From an uncultured Prevotellaceae bacterium (GTDB lineage: Bacteria; Bacteroidota; Bacteroidia; Bacteroidales; Muribaculaceae), in assembly GCA_945645715.1 (NCBI GenBank), contig CALZFJ010000162.1:1-5350 (forward strand): a stretch of 5,350 bases of DNA. The letters are read 5' to 3'. The notes beneath the pieces are model-generated. The model was given only the letters and a program-made list of their open reading frames with translations. It was not told the origin of the DNA and made no database searches. Shown here piece after piece: positions 1 through 5,350 of this stretch. Position 1 is the first letter of the stretch. The number at the start of each line of letters is the position of its first letter. The translations under genes and the position numbers were made by a program.

Positions 1-56
1 GTGAGAGGTAAGAGGTAAGGGGTGAGAGGTTACTGGTTACGGGTTACTGGTGAGGT
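1..56. repeat. degenerate heptanucleotide tandem repeat upstream of the nitroreductase gene
   Basis: Read in steps of seven from base 1, the sequence divides exactly into eight units. Seven fit GT[AGT]A[ACG]NG and the last (50-56, gtgaggt) departs from this at its final base. Two subtypes occur: gtgagag or gtaagag-like units in the first half (1-28) and gttactg or gttacgg units in the second (29-49). The array may continue left of the window. It ends 25 bases before the ATG at 82, followed by an AT-rich stretch with a run of eight T's. It shows no coding potential. The seven-base phase is seen directly; any role in expression is unknown. Confidence 0.8.
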
Positions 57-81
57 TATGCTTTTTTTATTATAATATTGA

Positions 82-720
82 ATGACTATGACATCTAAAA
101 TTCTTAACATTGTTCTTGCTTTGGCGGTGGTGATTCTCGCCGTAGAACTGTATCTTGCCAAGCAGAATACTGCTGCGATACAGCCGGAGGAAACTGGAGA
201 AATGTCGGCTCTCACAGCGATTGCCCAACGCACGAGTGTGCGTGCATACTCCGACCAACCTGTGGAGGAGGAGAAAGTGGAGACTTTGCTTCGTGCCGCC
301 ATGGCTGCTCCTACGGCTCGCGATTGTCGCCCGTGGGCGTTTGTTGTGGTGAAAGACCGCAAGGTGCTTGAAGCTATCGCCGACACTCTGCGTAATGCCC
401 GAATGGCAGCCAAGGCTCAGTTGGCAATTGTGGTGTGCGGTGATATGACCAAAGCCATTGAGGGCGAAGGTCGCGACTTCTGGATTCAAGACGCTTCGGC
501 AGCTACCGAAAACTTGCTTATTGCAGCCACAGCCCAAGGACTTGGCGCAGTGTGGACCGGAATCTATCCGAGTGCCAAGCGCACACAGACGTGCCGCGAG
601 CTTCTTGGACTTCCTGAGCACATCATTCCGCTCAACATCATTCCCATCGGCTACCCAGCCGGCGAAGTTACCCCCAAGGATAAGTGGGACCCCACAAATA
701 TCCACACCGACCGCTGGTAA
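82..720 (+). CDS. nitroreductase-family flavoprotein with N-terminal membrane anchor
   Basis: A 212-residue protein of the FMN-dependent nitroreductase fold, whose members use NAD(P)H to reduce nitroaromatics, quinones or flavins; the substrate here cannot be told. The family start is seen at residues 50-61 (RTSVRAYSDQPV, with FMN-phosphate-binding Arg/Ser positions). The central motif at 76-87 reads APTARDCRPWAF, where many relatives have Asn and Gln in the Asn-x-Gln-Pro-Trp part. The helix at 134-158 (WIQDASAATENL, then GLGAVW) and the late IGYPAGE at 189-195 are also typical. Residues 7-26 are strongly hydrophobic after Lys6, without a lipobox or clear signal-peptidase site, so the protein is probably membrane-anchored. 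ATG 82 was chosen because it includes this segment; ATG 88 is a near-equivalent start, and ATG 202 (Met41) would give a soluble form with the whole catalytic domain. It is the only forward gene, and converges on the CCA/alkyltransferase gene. Confidence 0.9.
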   Translation: MTMTSKILNIVLALAVVILAVELYLAKQNTAAIQPEETGEMSALTAIAQRTSVRAYSDQPVEEEKVETLLRAAMAAPTARDCRPWAFVVVKDRKVLEAIADTLRNARMAAKAQLAIVVCGDMTKAIEGEGRDFWIQDASAATENLLIAATAQGLGAVWTGIYPSAKRTQTCRELLGLPEHIIPLNIIPIGYPAGEVTPKDKWDPTNIHTDRW

Positions 721-754
721 CCTACTGGGATTCTGCTTGTTATATAAAATGGCA

Positions 755-799
755 CAAGTAGCGAAACCGCTGTTTCCGAAACGGCGGTTTCGCCACTTG
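755..799. terminator. 45-base near-perfect hairpin between convergent genes, possible bidirectional terminator
   Basis: Bases 755-775 pair with 779-799 around a three-base loop (ccg, 776-778). Of 21 positions, 19 are Watson-Crick, one is T/G (771/783) and one is A/C (760/794). The uninterrupted inner core is gcgaaaccgc (761-770) with gcggtttcgc (784-793). On the reverse strand the hairpin is followed by TGCCATTTTATATAA, a weak U-run that would suit termination of the CCA/alkyltransferase transcript. On the forward strand no U-run follows, so termination of the nitroreductase transcript is less certain. The position between two converging stop codons (720 and 870) supports a terminator, but a dispersed palindromic repeat is an alternative. 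Confidence 0.6.
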
Positions 800-869
800 C
801 ATTATGAGGTATCACTTTGAGATTATTAGTGTACTTGATATTTCCTGCATTGTGTATGCTTAGCACCGG

Positions 870-2786
870 TTAGCGGTGGGGGTGTTGCTCGAGGGTGAGG
901 AGGTACTGCTTGCGGTCGGTGCCGGCGGAGTAGCCTCCAAGGGTGCCGTCGGCGGCGATGACGCGGTGGCAGGGTACGATGATGCACACAGGATTCTTGC
1001 CGTTGGCATTGCCCACGGCGCGAACCGAGTCGGGGCAGCCCATCATTGCGGCTTCTTCGGCGTAGCTCACAGTGCTGCCGTAGGGTATTTGCTGCAGCGT
1101 AGCCCATGCTTTAGCGCGGAACTCGGTCGTCTGGGGCAGGTCGAGCCGTACGGTGAAGTGGCGTAGCGTGCCGGCAAAATAGTCCTTCAGCTCCTTAATG
1201 GCATGTGCGGAGATATTGTTCCCCACCATGGTGCTGAGTTCAGGCTCGGTGTCGCTAAATGAGCACTCGCGCACACCGTTGTGAGAGGCTTTCACCACAA
1301 TCCAGCCGATTGGCGATTGCCAAGCAGCGGCAAACTCTTCGTTTTGCAGCTCGTCGGTGCTTTTGACGGCAATAGGCTTCAATCCGAGTTTTTCAGCCTC
1401 GCAAAGCATATATTGGTAGGCTTCGGCATAGTCGTTGGCAATGACGCCATCGAGAATGGCATTCTTTATAGCCTCCTTTATCAAGCCGATTTCGCGGCAA
1501 GGCTCTATGCCGAAAGTAGCCATAATCTCCTCGCCGGTGACAGGCGGCTGGAAACAGCGCACGCGGTCCTTCTCCTCAAGTTCCACGAGCTTTTGGCGCA
1601 CAAGGACGAAGTTGTCGAGGAAACGGCGCACCTTTTCCTGGTTTTTCGAGGTGATGTCGGCTTCGCAGAGCGTCATTAGGTCGTCGATGTCGTCGCCGGC
1701 ATCGAAGAGGAGGCGTCGCACAGCTGAGTCGGTCACTTCTTCTTCCACAAGAGCAATGGGGCGCATATGCAGGCTCACGAGCTTCTGCACGTACTTCATG
1801 TGCTCGTTCATGGGAAGCTTCATGCGCTTGAAGATGCGTGGAATCATCTTTTCGCCTATGAAGTTGTGATTGTGGAAAGTCCAGCCGATTTTTTCATCGT
1901 AGCGCTTTGTGAGGGGCTTGGCGATGTCGTGAAGCAGAGCAGCCCATCGGAGCCACACCTTGTCGCTTTTGGCAGCCACGTTCTCAAGTACCTGCATAGT
2001 GTGGAGGAAATTATCCTTGTGCCCGCGTCCCTTCACCGTCTCCACCCCACACAGGGCAGCAAGCTCGGGGAAGATGATAGGCAGAAGACCACACTTATTG
2101 AGCAGCATGAAGCCACGCGAGGGGTGCTTGGCAGCCATAATCTTCATCAGCTCGTCGGCGATGCGCTCCCGCGAGATAATCTCTATGCGCTTGCGGTTAC
2201 GTCGCAGAGCCTCAAATGTTTCGGGGAATATGTCGAAGTCGAGCTGAGTGGCAAAGCGCACTGCACGCATCATTCGGAGCGGGTCGTCGCTGAAAGTGAT
2301 GTCGGGGTCGAGAGGAGTGCGTATGATGCGGCGTTCCATGTCGCCTATTCCGTCGAAGGGGTCAAGCAGCTCACCGTAGCGTTCGGCGTTCACGCAGATA
2401 GCCATAGCATTGATGGTGAAGTCGCGGCGGCGCTGGTCGTCGTCGAGCGAGCCGTCTTCTACGATAGGTTTACGGCTGTTGCGGTCGTAGGACTCACGCC
2501 GTGCACCCACAAACTCCAGTTCGATACCACGGCTTTTCACCTGGGCAGTGCCGAAGTTGCGGAAGACGGCGAGCGAAGTGCGCTTGCCGAGGGCTTTAGC
2601 CACAGCTTCAGCCACTTCGATTCCGCTGCCTACGGTCACGAAGTCGATATCCTTAGATGGTCGGTGCAGGAAGATGTCGCGCACATAGCCGCCTACCACA
2701 TAGCATTCGCGGTGCATTGTGTCGGCCGTACGTCCTACGATGTGGAATATTTCGTCGTTGAGGTGTTTGTTTATCAGATCCTTCAT
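870..2786 (-). CDS. cca: fusion: CCA tRNA nucleotidyltransferase with HD domain plus O6-alkylguanine-DNA alkyltransferase
   Basis: One uninterrupted 638-residue frame holds two enzymes. Residues 1 to about 475 are a class II CCA-adding enzyme, which builds or repairs the 3' CCA of tRNA from CTP and ATP in the cytoplasm. Visible are GGYVRD (32-37), the metal-binding DID (Asp46, Asp48), RRDFTINA (120-127), DDPLR (167-171, nucleotide recognition), RERIADE (206-212), and an HD domain with His262, His286-Asp287 and Asp377. Residues about 484-638 are a complete Ogt/MGMT suicide repair protein: QSPIGW start (490-495), Tyr575, Arg589 in the position of the helix-turn-helix arginine finger, Asn598, PCHRV with acceptor Cys606, and Glu633. 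The linker is only about 10-15 residues. No ATG lies between codons 460 and 520, so a separate alkyltransferase would need ATG 460 or a non-ATG start such as TTG 469. ATG 2786 is the first start after an in-frame stop. It lies 54 bases after the M24 gene and is probably last in the operon. Both domain calls are firm; any functional link is inference. Confidence 0.93.
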   Translation of the reverse strand: MKDLINKHLNDEIFHIVGRTADTMHRECYVVGGYVRDIFLHRPSKDIDFVTVGSGIEVAEAVAKALGKRTSLAVFRNFGTAQVKSRGIELEFVGARRESYDRNSRKPIVEDGSLDDDQRRRDFTINAMAICVNAERYGELLDPFDGIGDMERRIIRTPLDPDITFSDDPLRMMRAVRFATQLDFDIFPETFEALRRNRKRIEIISRERIADELMKIMAAKHPSRGFMLLNKCGLLPIIFPELAALCGVETVKGRGHKDNFLHTMQVLENVAAKSDKVWLRWAALLHDIAKPLTKRYDEKIGWTFHNHNFIGEKMIPRIFKRMKLPMNEHMKYVQKLVSLHMRPIALVEEEVTDSAVRRLLFDAGDDIDDLMTLCEADITSKNQEKVRRFLDNFVLVRQKLVELEEKDRVRCFQPPVTGEEIMATFGIEPCREIGLIKEAIKNAILDGVIANDYAEAYQYMLCEAEKLGLKPIAVKSTDELQNEEFAAAWQSPIGWIVVKASHNGVRECSFSDTEPELSTMVGNNISAHAIKELKDYFAGTLRHFTVRLDLPQTTEFRAKAWATLQQIPYGSTVSYAEEAAMMGCPDSVRAVGNANGKNPVCIIVPCHRVIAADGTLGGYSAGTDRKQYLLTLEQHPHR

Positions 2787-2840
2787 TCCTTCATTGAGCG
2801 GATAGCTACATTAGCCTGAATAGCTACCGTAGCGCAGGGG

Positions 2841-4010
2841 TTAGTAATAGAGTAACTCGGTGATTTCCTCGGGGGCATTGGTGATGCACTCAAGGCGGTC
2901 GTTGCGGACTACATAGGTGTTCTCGATACCCACAGCCCCTACGTGAGGAATCACGAATTTTGGCTCAATGGCTATCACGTTGCCTTCTTCGAGCACGTCG
3001 CGGCTGCGAGGGGCAAGCACAGGCAGCTCGTTCACCTCGATGCCGACACCATGCCCGATGAATCCGGCTTTCTGGGTGTGTCCCATGAAGTAGTCGTCCA
3101 TTCCGGCAGCAGTGACCATCTCCATAGCCACTTCATACATGCGCTTGGCTTCGCAACCGGCATGGAACTCCTTTGCCAGGCGGTGGTGAATGTCGATTGA
3201 CAGTTGATGAGCCTTTGCGGCAGTCTCGTCGAGACGGCCTACGTAGAACACGCGAGTCATATCGGTCATATATCCGGTGAAATTACCACACATATCCACC
3301 ATCACTGTGTGTCCCGGAGAGATAGCCGAGCCATTGCAGCCCACCGGGAGCGAAAGGTCGAGCCCGGCACCACCCATAGCGAAATCATAGGGTGAAGGAT
3401 TGTCGGCATTGTCGCCGGTGAGGAGGTTGCCCATGAAAAGCTCCATTGAACCTCCGGCGATGCGGAACTGCCCCAGGCAGCCCTCATTGCGCAGCACGCG
3501 CTCTATCTCCACTTGCAGCTCCACATCGGTCATTCCACCGCGGTAGATGCGCGGAATGCGGCTGTAAGCCATCGTGTGGTGGACGCCGCTCTCGTTGAGC
3601 CGTGCAATTTCGTAGGGAGTCTTCACAGCGCGACAACGGCGCAGTACGTCGCTGCCATTGGCAACTTGTGCGTCACCGAAAATCTTGCGCAGACGCTCCA
3701 CGGTGCTGTACGGAGCAGTGTCGAGCTCAAGGGCGATAGTTGCCGGCATTGCAGGGAGCATTTCGGCAATCTGTTCGGGCTTGCGAATGTAGCGCACATT
3801 GTCGCCCGAAAGTCCCACCGGTCGGCGCACAAAATAGGTAACCGAGCCATCGGCGGTGATATAGGTGAAGCCGCAGAATACGCGGCCCGAAGTGTAGTAG
3901 AGGTTGGCGTTCTCGCTCACGAGAATAGCGTCGATTCCTTGAGATTTCAATCGGTCGGCAATGCGCCGGTTGCGCAGAGCCATTTCATTGCTTAATCCAT
4001 GAGGTATCAT
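2841..4010 (-). CDS. M24 family (Xaa-Pro aminopeptidase/prolidase-like) metallopeptidase
   Basis: A 389-residue protein of usual length for short aminopeptidase-P/prolidase-like members of M24, which cleave next to proline using two metal ions. Residues about 10-135 are the N-terminal creatinase-like domain (NANLYYTSG at 35-42 is typical). Residues about 135-389 are the pita-bread catalytic domain, with all five metal ligands: Asp239, Asp250 (in TDMTR), His320 (in GHGVGIEV), Glu349 (AIEPKF) and Glu363 (GIENTYVV). Three histidines that assist catalysis in E. coli aminopeptidase P appear to be replaced: Gly316 four residues before the ligand His, Asn327 seven after it, and no His in the stretch before Asp239. 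The substrate is therefore open. No signal peptide is seen, so it should be cytoplasmic. ATG 4010 fits the family start; ATG 3983 (Met10) is a possible alternative. The gene follows the HAD phosphatase after 59 bases filled partly by a seven-base repeat. Confidence 0.9.
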   Translation of the reverse strand: MIPHGLSNEMALRNRRIADRLKSQGIDAILVSENANLYYTSGRVFCGFTYITADGSVTYFVRRPVGLSGDNVRYIRKPEQIAEMLPAMPATIALELDTAPYSTVERLRKIFGDAQVANGSDVLRRCRAVKTPYEIARLNESGVHHTMAYSRIPRIYRGGMTDVELQVEIERVLRNEGCLGQFRIAGGSMELFMGNLLTGDNADNPSPYDFAMGGAGLDLSLPVGCNGSAISPGHTVMVDMCGNFTGYMTDMTRVFYVGRLDETAAKAHQLSIDIHHRLAKEFHAGCEAKRMYEVAMEMVTAAGMDDYFMGHTQKAGFIGHGVGIEVNELPVLAPRSRDVLEEGNVIAIEPKFVIPHVGAVGIENTYVVRNDRLECITNAPEEITELLYY

Positions 4011-4021
4011 AATATTGTATG

Positions 4022-4049
4022 TTTATCGTTTATCGTATAGCGTTTATCG
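4022..4049. repeat. heptanucleotide tandem repeat (TTTATCG) between HAD and M24 genes
   Basis: Four seven-base units stand in phase: tttatcg at 4022-4028, 4029-4035 and 4043-4049, with a variant tatagcg at 4036-4042. On the coding strand of the M24 gene the unit is CGATAAA. The array ends 11 bases before that gene's ATG at 4010, so it would lie in the ribosome-binding region. It is noncoding. The unit differs from that at 1-56, but the period is the same. Confidence 0.8.
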
Positions 4050-4069
4050 TGTGTGATTGAGACACTTGT

Positions 4070-4717
4070 TTATTCTTTTAGTTTCAGAAAATAGCGGGTA
4101 AACTCCGGGAAGCTGTCAAACTTCATGTCGAAGCCCGAGCAGCTGCCGAATCCCCAAGAAGCGTATGCAAAATCTATGCCTGCGCGGTGAGTCTCGTCGC
4201 AATCTCCTTGCGTGTCGCCAAGATAGATGGGGCACTTCAGTGCGTGGCGAGAGATTAATTCCCTAATGTTTTCACTCTTTGGCACACTGCGTTCGCCGTA
4301 GGTGAGGGAGTCGGTGAAGTAGGGTGTAGTTCCCGAAAACGCCATGAAATTGCGCAATCCGTAGCGGCTGCAGTTGCTCACCATGAAAAGCTTGTAGTGC
4401 TGCGAAAGTCGGCTTATGCCATCGACCACTCCCGGATAGAGCTTTCCGCCAAGGCGGAGCATCTCGGCATCTTCCACTCGCGAAATCTCGCTCAGAAAGG
4501 CGCTACGGTCGAGATTGATACCCAGTCGCAGCATGAGGTCGTCGAAGATTCCATCTATAGGAGTACCCATATATGCTTTTATTTCATCATCGGAGAAGGG
4601 GAAATCCACACCATGGTTGGCGAAGCAGATGCGCCATATTTCGCAATAGGAAGAAATGGCGTCCCACAGTGTTCCGTCCATATCGAAGATGAGAGAATCA
4701 ACGTTTGAAGTGTTCAT
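4070..4717 (-). CDS. HAD-superfamily hydrolase, phosphoglycolate-phosphatase/beta-phosphoglucomutase-like
   Basis: A 215-residue HAD enzyme, probably a cytoplasmic phosphatase of a small phosphorylated metabolite; the substrate cannot be read from the sequence. The four HAD motifs are in order: nucleophile motif DMDGT (Asp12, general acid/base Asp14), Ser114 in MVSN, Lys147 after Pro146, and the metal-binding GDTQGD (Asp168, Asp172). Residues about 19-95 form a helical C1 cap between motifs I and II, as in phosphoglycolate phosphatases and beta-phosphoglucomutases. DGTLWD rather than the more usual DGTLxDS gives no clue to substrate. Length is normal and no signal peptide is present. The gene begins 30 bases after gldH and precedes the M24 gene, suggesting cotranscription. 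No strong Shine-Dalgarno sequence stands before ATG 4717. Confidence 0.9.
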   Translation of the reverse strand: MNTSNVDSLIFDMDGTLWDAISSYCEIWRICFANHGVDFPFSDDEIKAYMGTPIDGIFDDLMLRLGINLDRSAFLSEISRVEDAEMLRLGGKLYPGVVDGISRLSQHYKLFMVSNCSRYGLRNFMAFSGTTPYFTDSLTYGERSVPKSENIRELISRHALKCPIYLGDTQGDCDETHRAGIDFAYASWGFGSCSGFDMKFDSFPEFTRYFLKLKE

Positions 4718-4747
4718 TGCAATCGGGGGGCTTATAAGTGGAAAAAA

Positions 4748-5251
4748 TTATTTAAGGATAATGCCTACTTCGGTGAGATGCGACAAAGTGTCGGTGTCGA
4801 GCGACTGCCACACTACAATTTTTGTCACCTCGCCGGCGCGAGTTCCGGCGCGAAGCGGGGCTTGTAGCTGGTAGAGAGCACCAAAGCCGCTGCCGAGCCA
4901 GTTGCCGGCACTGTCGGCAAGATTCAGATTCACGCGCTTACGCTCAATGATAGAGTCGTTGCCGAAAATGTCGATTGTCATGCTCAGGTTGCTGAATGTA
5001 AACTCGCTGTCGTGGCGCACGGCAAGTGATATGTTGTAGCGGTGAGTGGAGTCGGCATAAGAGGGTGTGAAATGTAGCGGCGACTCCTTCAGCCAGCCAC
5101 AAGCCGGAATATGACGGAACTCCGTAAAATCGGTATGCTTGGGCTTACAGGAGCCCAAGCATACTAATAACATTATCATTGCAGCCAAAGCCTTCCGGTG
5201 AAGGTTATTCCTTTGGCGCGTTGTTCTCTTTGTTGCCATTTGGTGCATCAT
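4748..5251 (-). CDS. gldH: GldH-family gliding motility lipoprotein
   Basis: A 167-residue lipoprotein matching the GldH pattern. Gliding Bacteroidetes need GldH for motility, but non-motile gut species also keep it and its role there is unclear. The N-terminus has a basic region (Lys8 to Lys20), a hydrophobic core (21-32) and a lipobox LGSC with Cys35 as the lipidated residue, so the mature protein should be membrane-attached outside the cytoplasm. The GldH-like body includes GWLKESPLHF (52-61), the Tyr/Arg-rich strand around RYNISLAVRHDSEFTFSNL (71-89), DSAGNWLGSGFG (113-124) and the closing VVWQSLDTDTLSHLTEVGI. Possible starts are Met1, Met2 (5248) and Met5 (5239). The long basic region makes Met5 attractive, and any of them overlaps the upstream gene by 35-47 bases. 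Identification rests on pattern memory and on the neighbour. Confidence 0.82.
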   Translation of the reverse strand: MMHQMATKRTTRQRNNLHRKALAAMIMLLVCLGSCKPKHTDFTEFRHIPACGWLKESPLHFTPSYADSTHRYNISLAVRHDSEFTFSNLSMTIDIFGNDSIIERKRVNLNLADSAGNWLGSGFGALYQLQAPLRAGTRAGEVTKIVVWQSLDTDTLSHLTEVGIILK

Positions 5252-5350
5252 TGCGCTTTGGTTTTGGCTTTGGCTTTGGGCGGTTGTTACCTTCGGGGTT
5301 GCCTTGCTGCTTTGGGCGGTTGTTACCTTCGGGGTTGCCTTGCTGCTTGG
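5205..5350 (-). CDS. C-terminal tail of a likely PSP1-domain (RicT/YaaT-like) protein, partial
   Basis: A reverse frame enters from the right edge and stops at TAA 5205-5207, giving 47 complete residues. The tail is low-complexity and hydrophilic: two identical copies of KQQGNPEGNNRP, then KPKPKPK, then an Asn/Glu/Lys-rich end. No folded domain is visible. The proposal that it belongs to a PSP1-domain protein comes from established Bacteroidales gene order, in which a PSP1 gene with a charged, repetitive C-terminus often precedes gldH; the body of the gene is outside the window. The frame is preferred over the gldH frame in the same DNA because it ends cleanly with a composition typical of disordered tails. 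Its last 35-47 bases overlap the start of gldH, which suggests translational coupling. Confidence 0.65.
   Translation of the reverse strand, partial: KQQGNPEGNNRPKQQGNPEGNNRPKPKPKPKRNDAPNGNKENNAPKE
5277..5348 (-). repeat. two exact 36-base tandem repeats in the coding tail
   Basis: Bases 5277-5312 and 5313-5348 are identical. Each encodes twelve residues (KQQGNPEGNNRP) in the partial reading frame, and because the period is a multiple of three, gain or loss of copies keeps the frame. At the window edge the next upstream codon ends in CC where the repeat boundary has CCA, so a further exact copy is not directly continuous, although more diverged copies could follow. A short gctttg-type repeat coding for KPKPKPK adjoins it at about 5256-5279. 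Confidence 0.9.

Noticed and set aside
73..80. taatattg resembling the Bacteroidetes -7 promoter element (TAnnTTTG)
   Set aside because: It matches seven of eight bases but lies directly before ATG 82 with no TTTG-type -33 element at the right distance; an AT-rich chance match is likely.
70..705. A 211-codon reverse frame opposite the nitroreductase
   Set aside because: It covers nearly the whole nitroreductase gene antisense, shows no motif, and the forward frame has clear family motifs.
1340..1410. Possibility that the CCA/alkyltransferase fusion is a missed stop or separate start
   Set aside because: No stop exists in frame, no ATG lies between codons 460 and 520, and both domains read in the same frame, so one polypeptide is the simplest reading; a TTG start at codon 469 remains possible but unsupported.
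1767..2819. A 350-codon open frame on the forward strand opposite the CCA domain
   Set aside because: It is antisense to a protein with clear motifs throughout, has no recognisable domain, and is explained by codon bias that leaves the opposite strand open.
2802..2833. Direct repeat atagctac (2802-2809 and 2820-2827) and small palindrome gctac-c-gtagc (2823-2833) between the M24 and CCA genes
   Set aside because: The repeat is short and the palindrome has a one-base loop and no U-run, so neither supports a terminator or operator call.
4051..4065. Possible hairpin gtgt...acac just after the HAD gene
   Set aside because: Only four base pairs with a seven-base loop and no U-run; too weak to call.

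Overview
The window looks like chromosomal DNA from a gut-type member of the Bacteroidales; Muribaculaceae is my best guess. The reasons are a GldH-type gliding lipoprotein following the tail of a likely PSP1-domain protein, weak or absent Shine-Dalgarno sequences, roughly balanced base composition, and short tandem repeats in the gaps between genes. No rRNA, tRNA, CRISPR array, transposase or phage gene is visible.

Layout. Bases 1-56 are a degenerate seven-base tandem repeat, followed by one forward gene (82-720) for a nitroreductase with an N-terminal membrane segment. It converges on a long block of reverse-strand genes, and the gap between them holds a near-perfect 45-base hairpin (755-799) that may terminate transcription from both sides. 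In their own order of transcription, from the right edge leftwards, the reverse genes are: the C-terminal tail of a likely PSP1/RicT-like protein (5205-5350, cut by the window edge); gldH, which overlaps it (4748-5251); a HAD-superfamily phosphatase (4070-4717); an M24 metallopeptidase-family protein (2841-4010); and a 638-residue protein (870-2786) joining a CCA tRNA nucleotidyltransferase with an HD domain to a complete O6-alkylguanine-DNA alkyltransferase.

The reverse genes are spaced by an overlap of up to 47 bases and by gaps of 30, 59 and 54 bases, so they could be one transcript. They do not form an obvious single pathway: envelope lipoprotein, small-molecule phosphatase, peptidase-like enzyme, tRNA 3'-end maturation and DNA alkylation repair.

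The points most worth a second look are the tRNA-repair/DNA-repair fusion, with all key residues of both halves intact; the seven-base repeats in two separate gaps, each just upstream of a start codon but with different unit sequences; the long hairpin built of nested palindromes; and the M24 protein, which keeps all five metal ligands but appears to lack the accessory histidines of classical aminopeptidase P.
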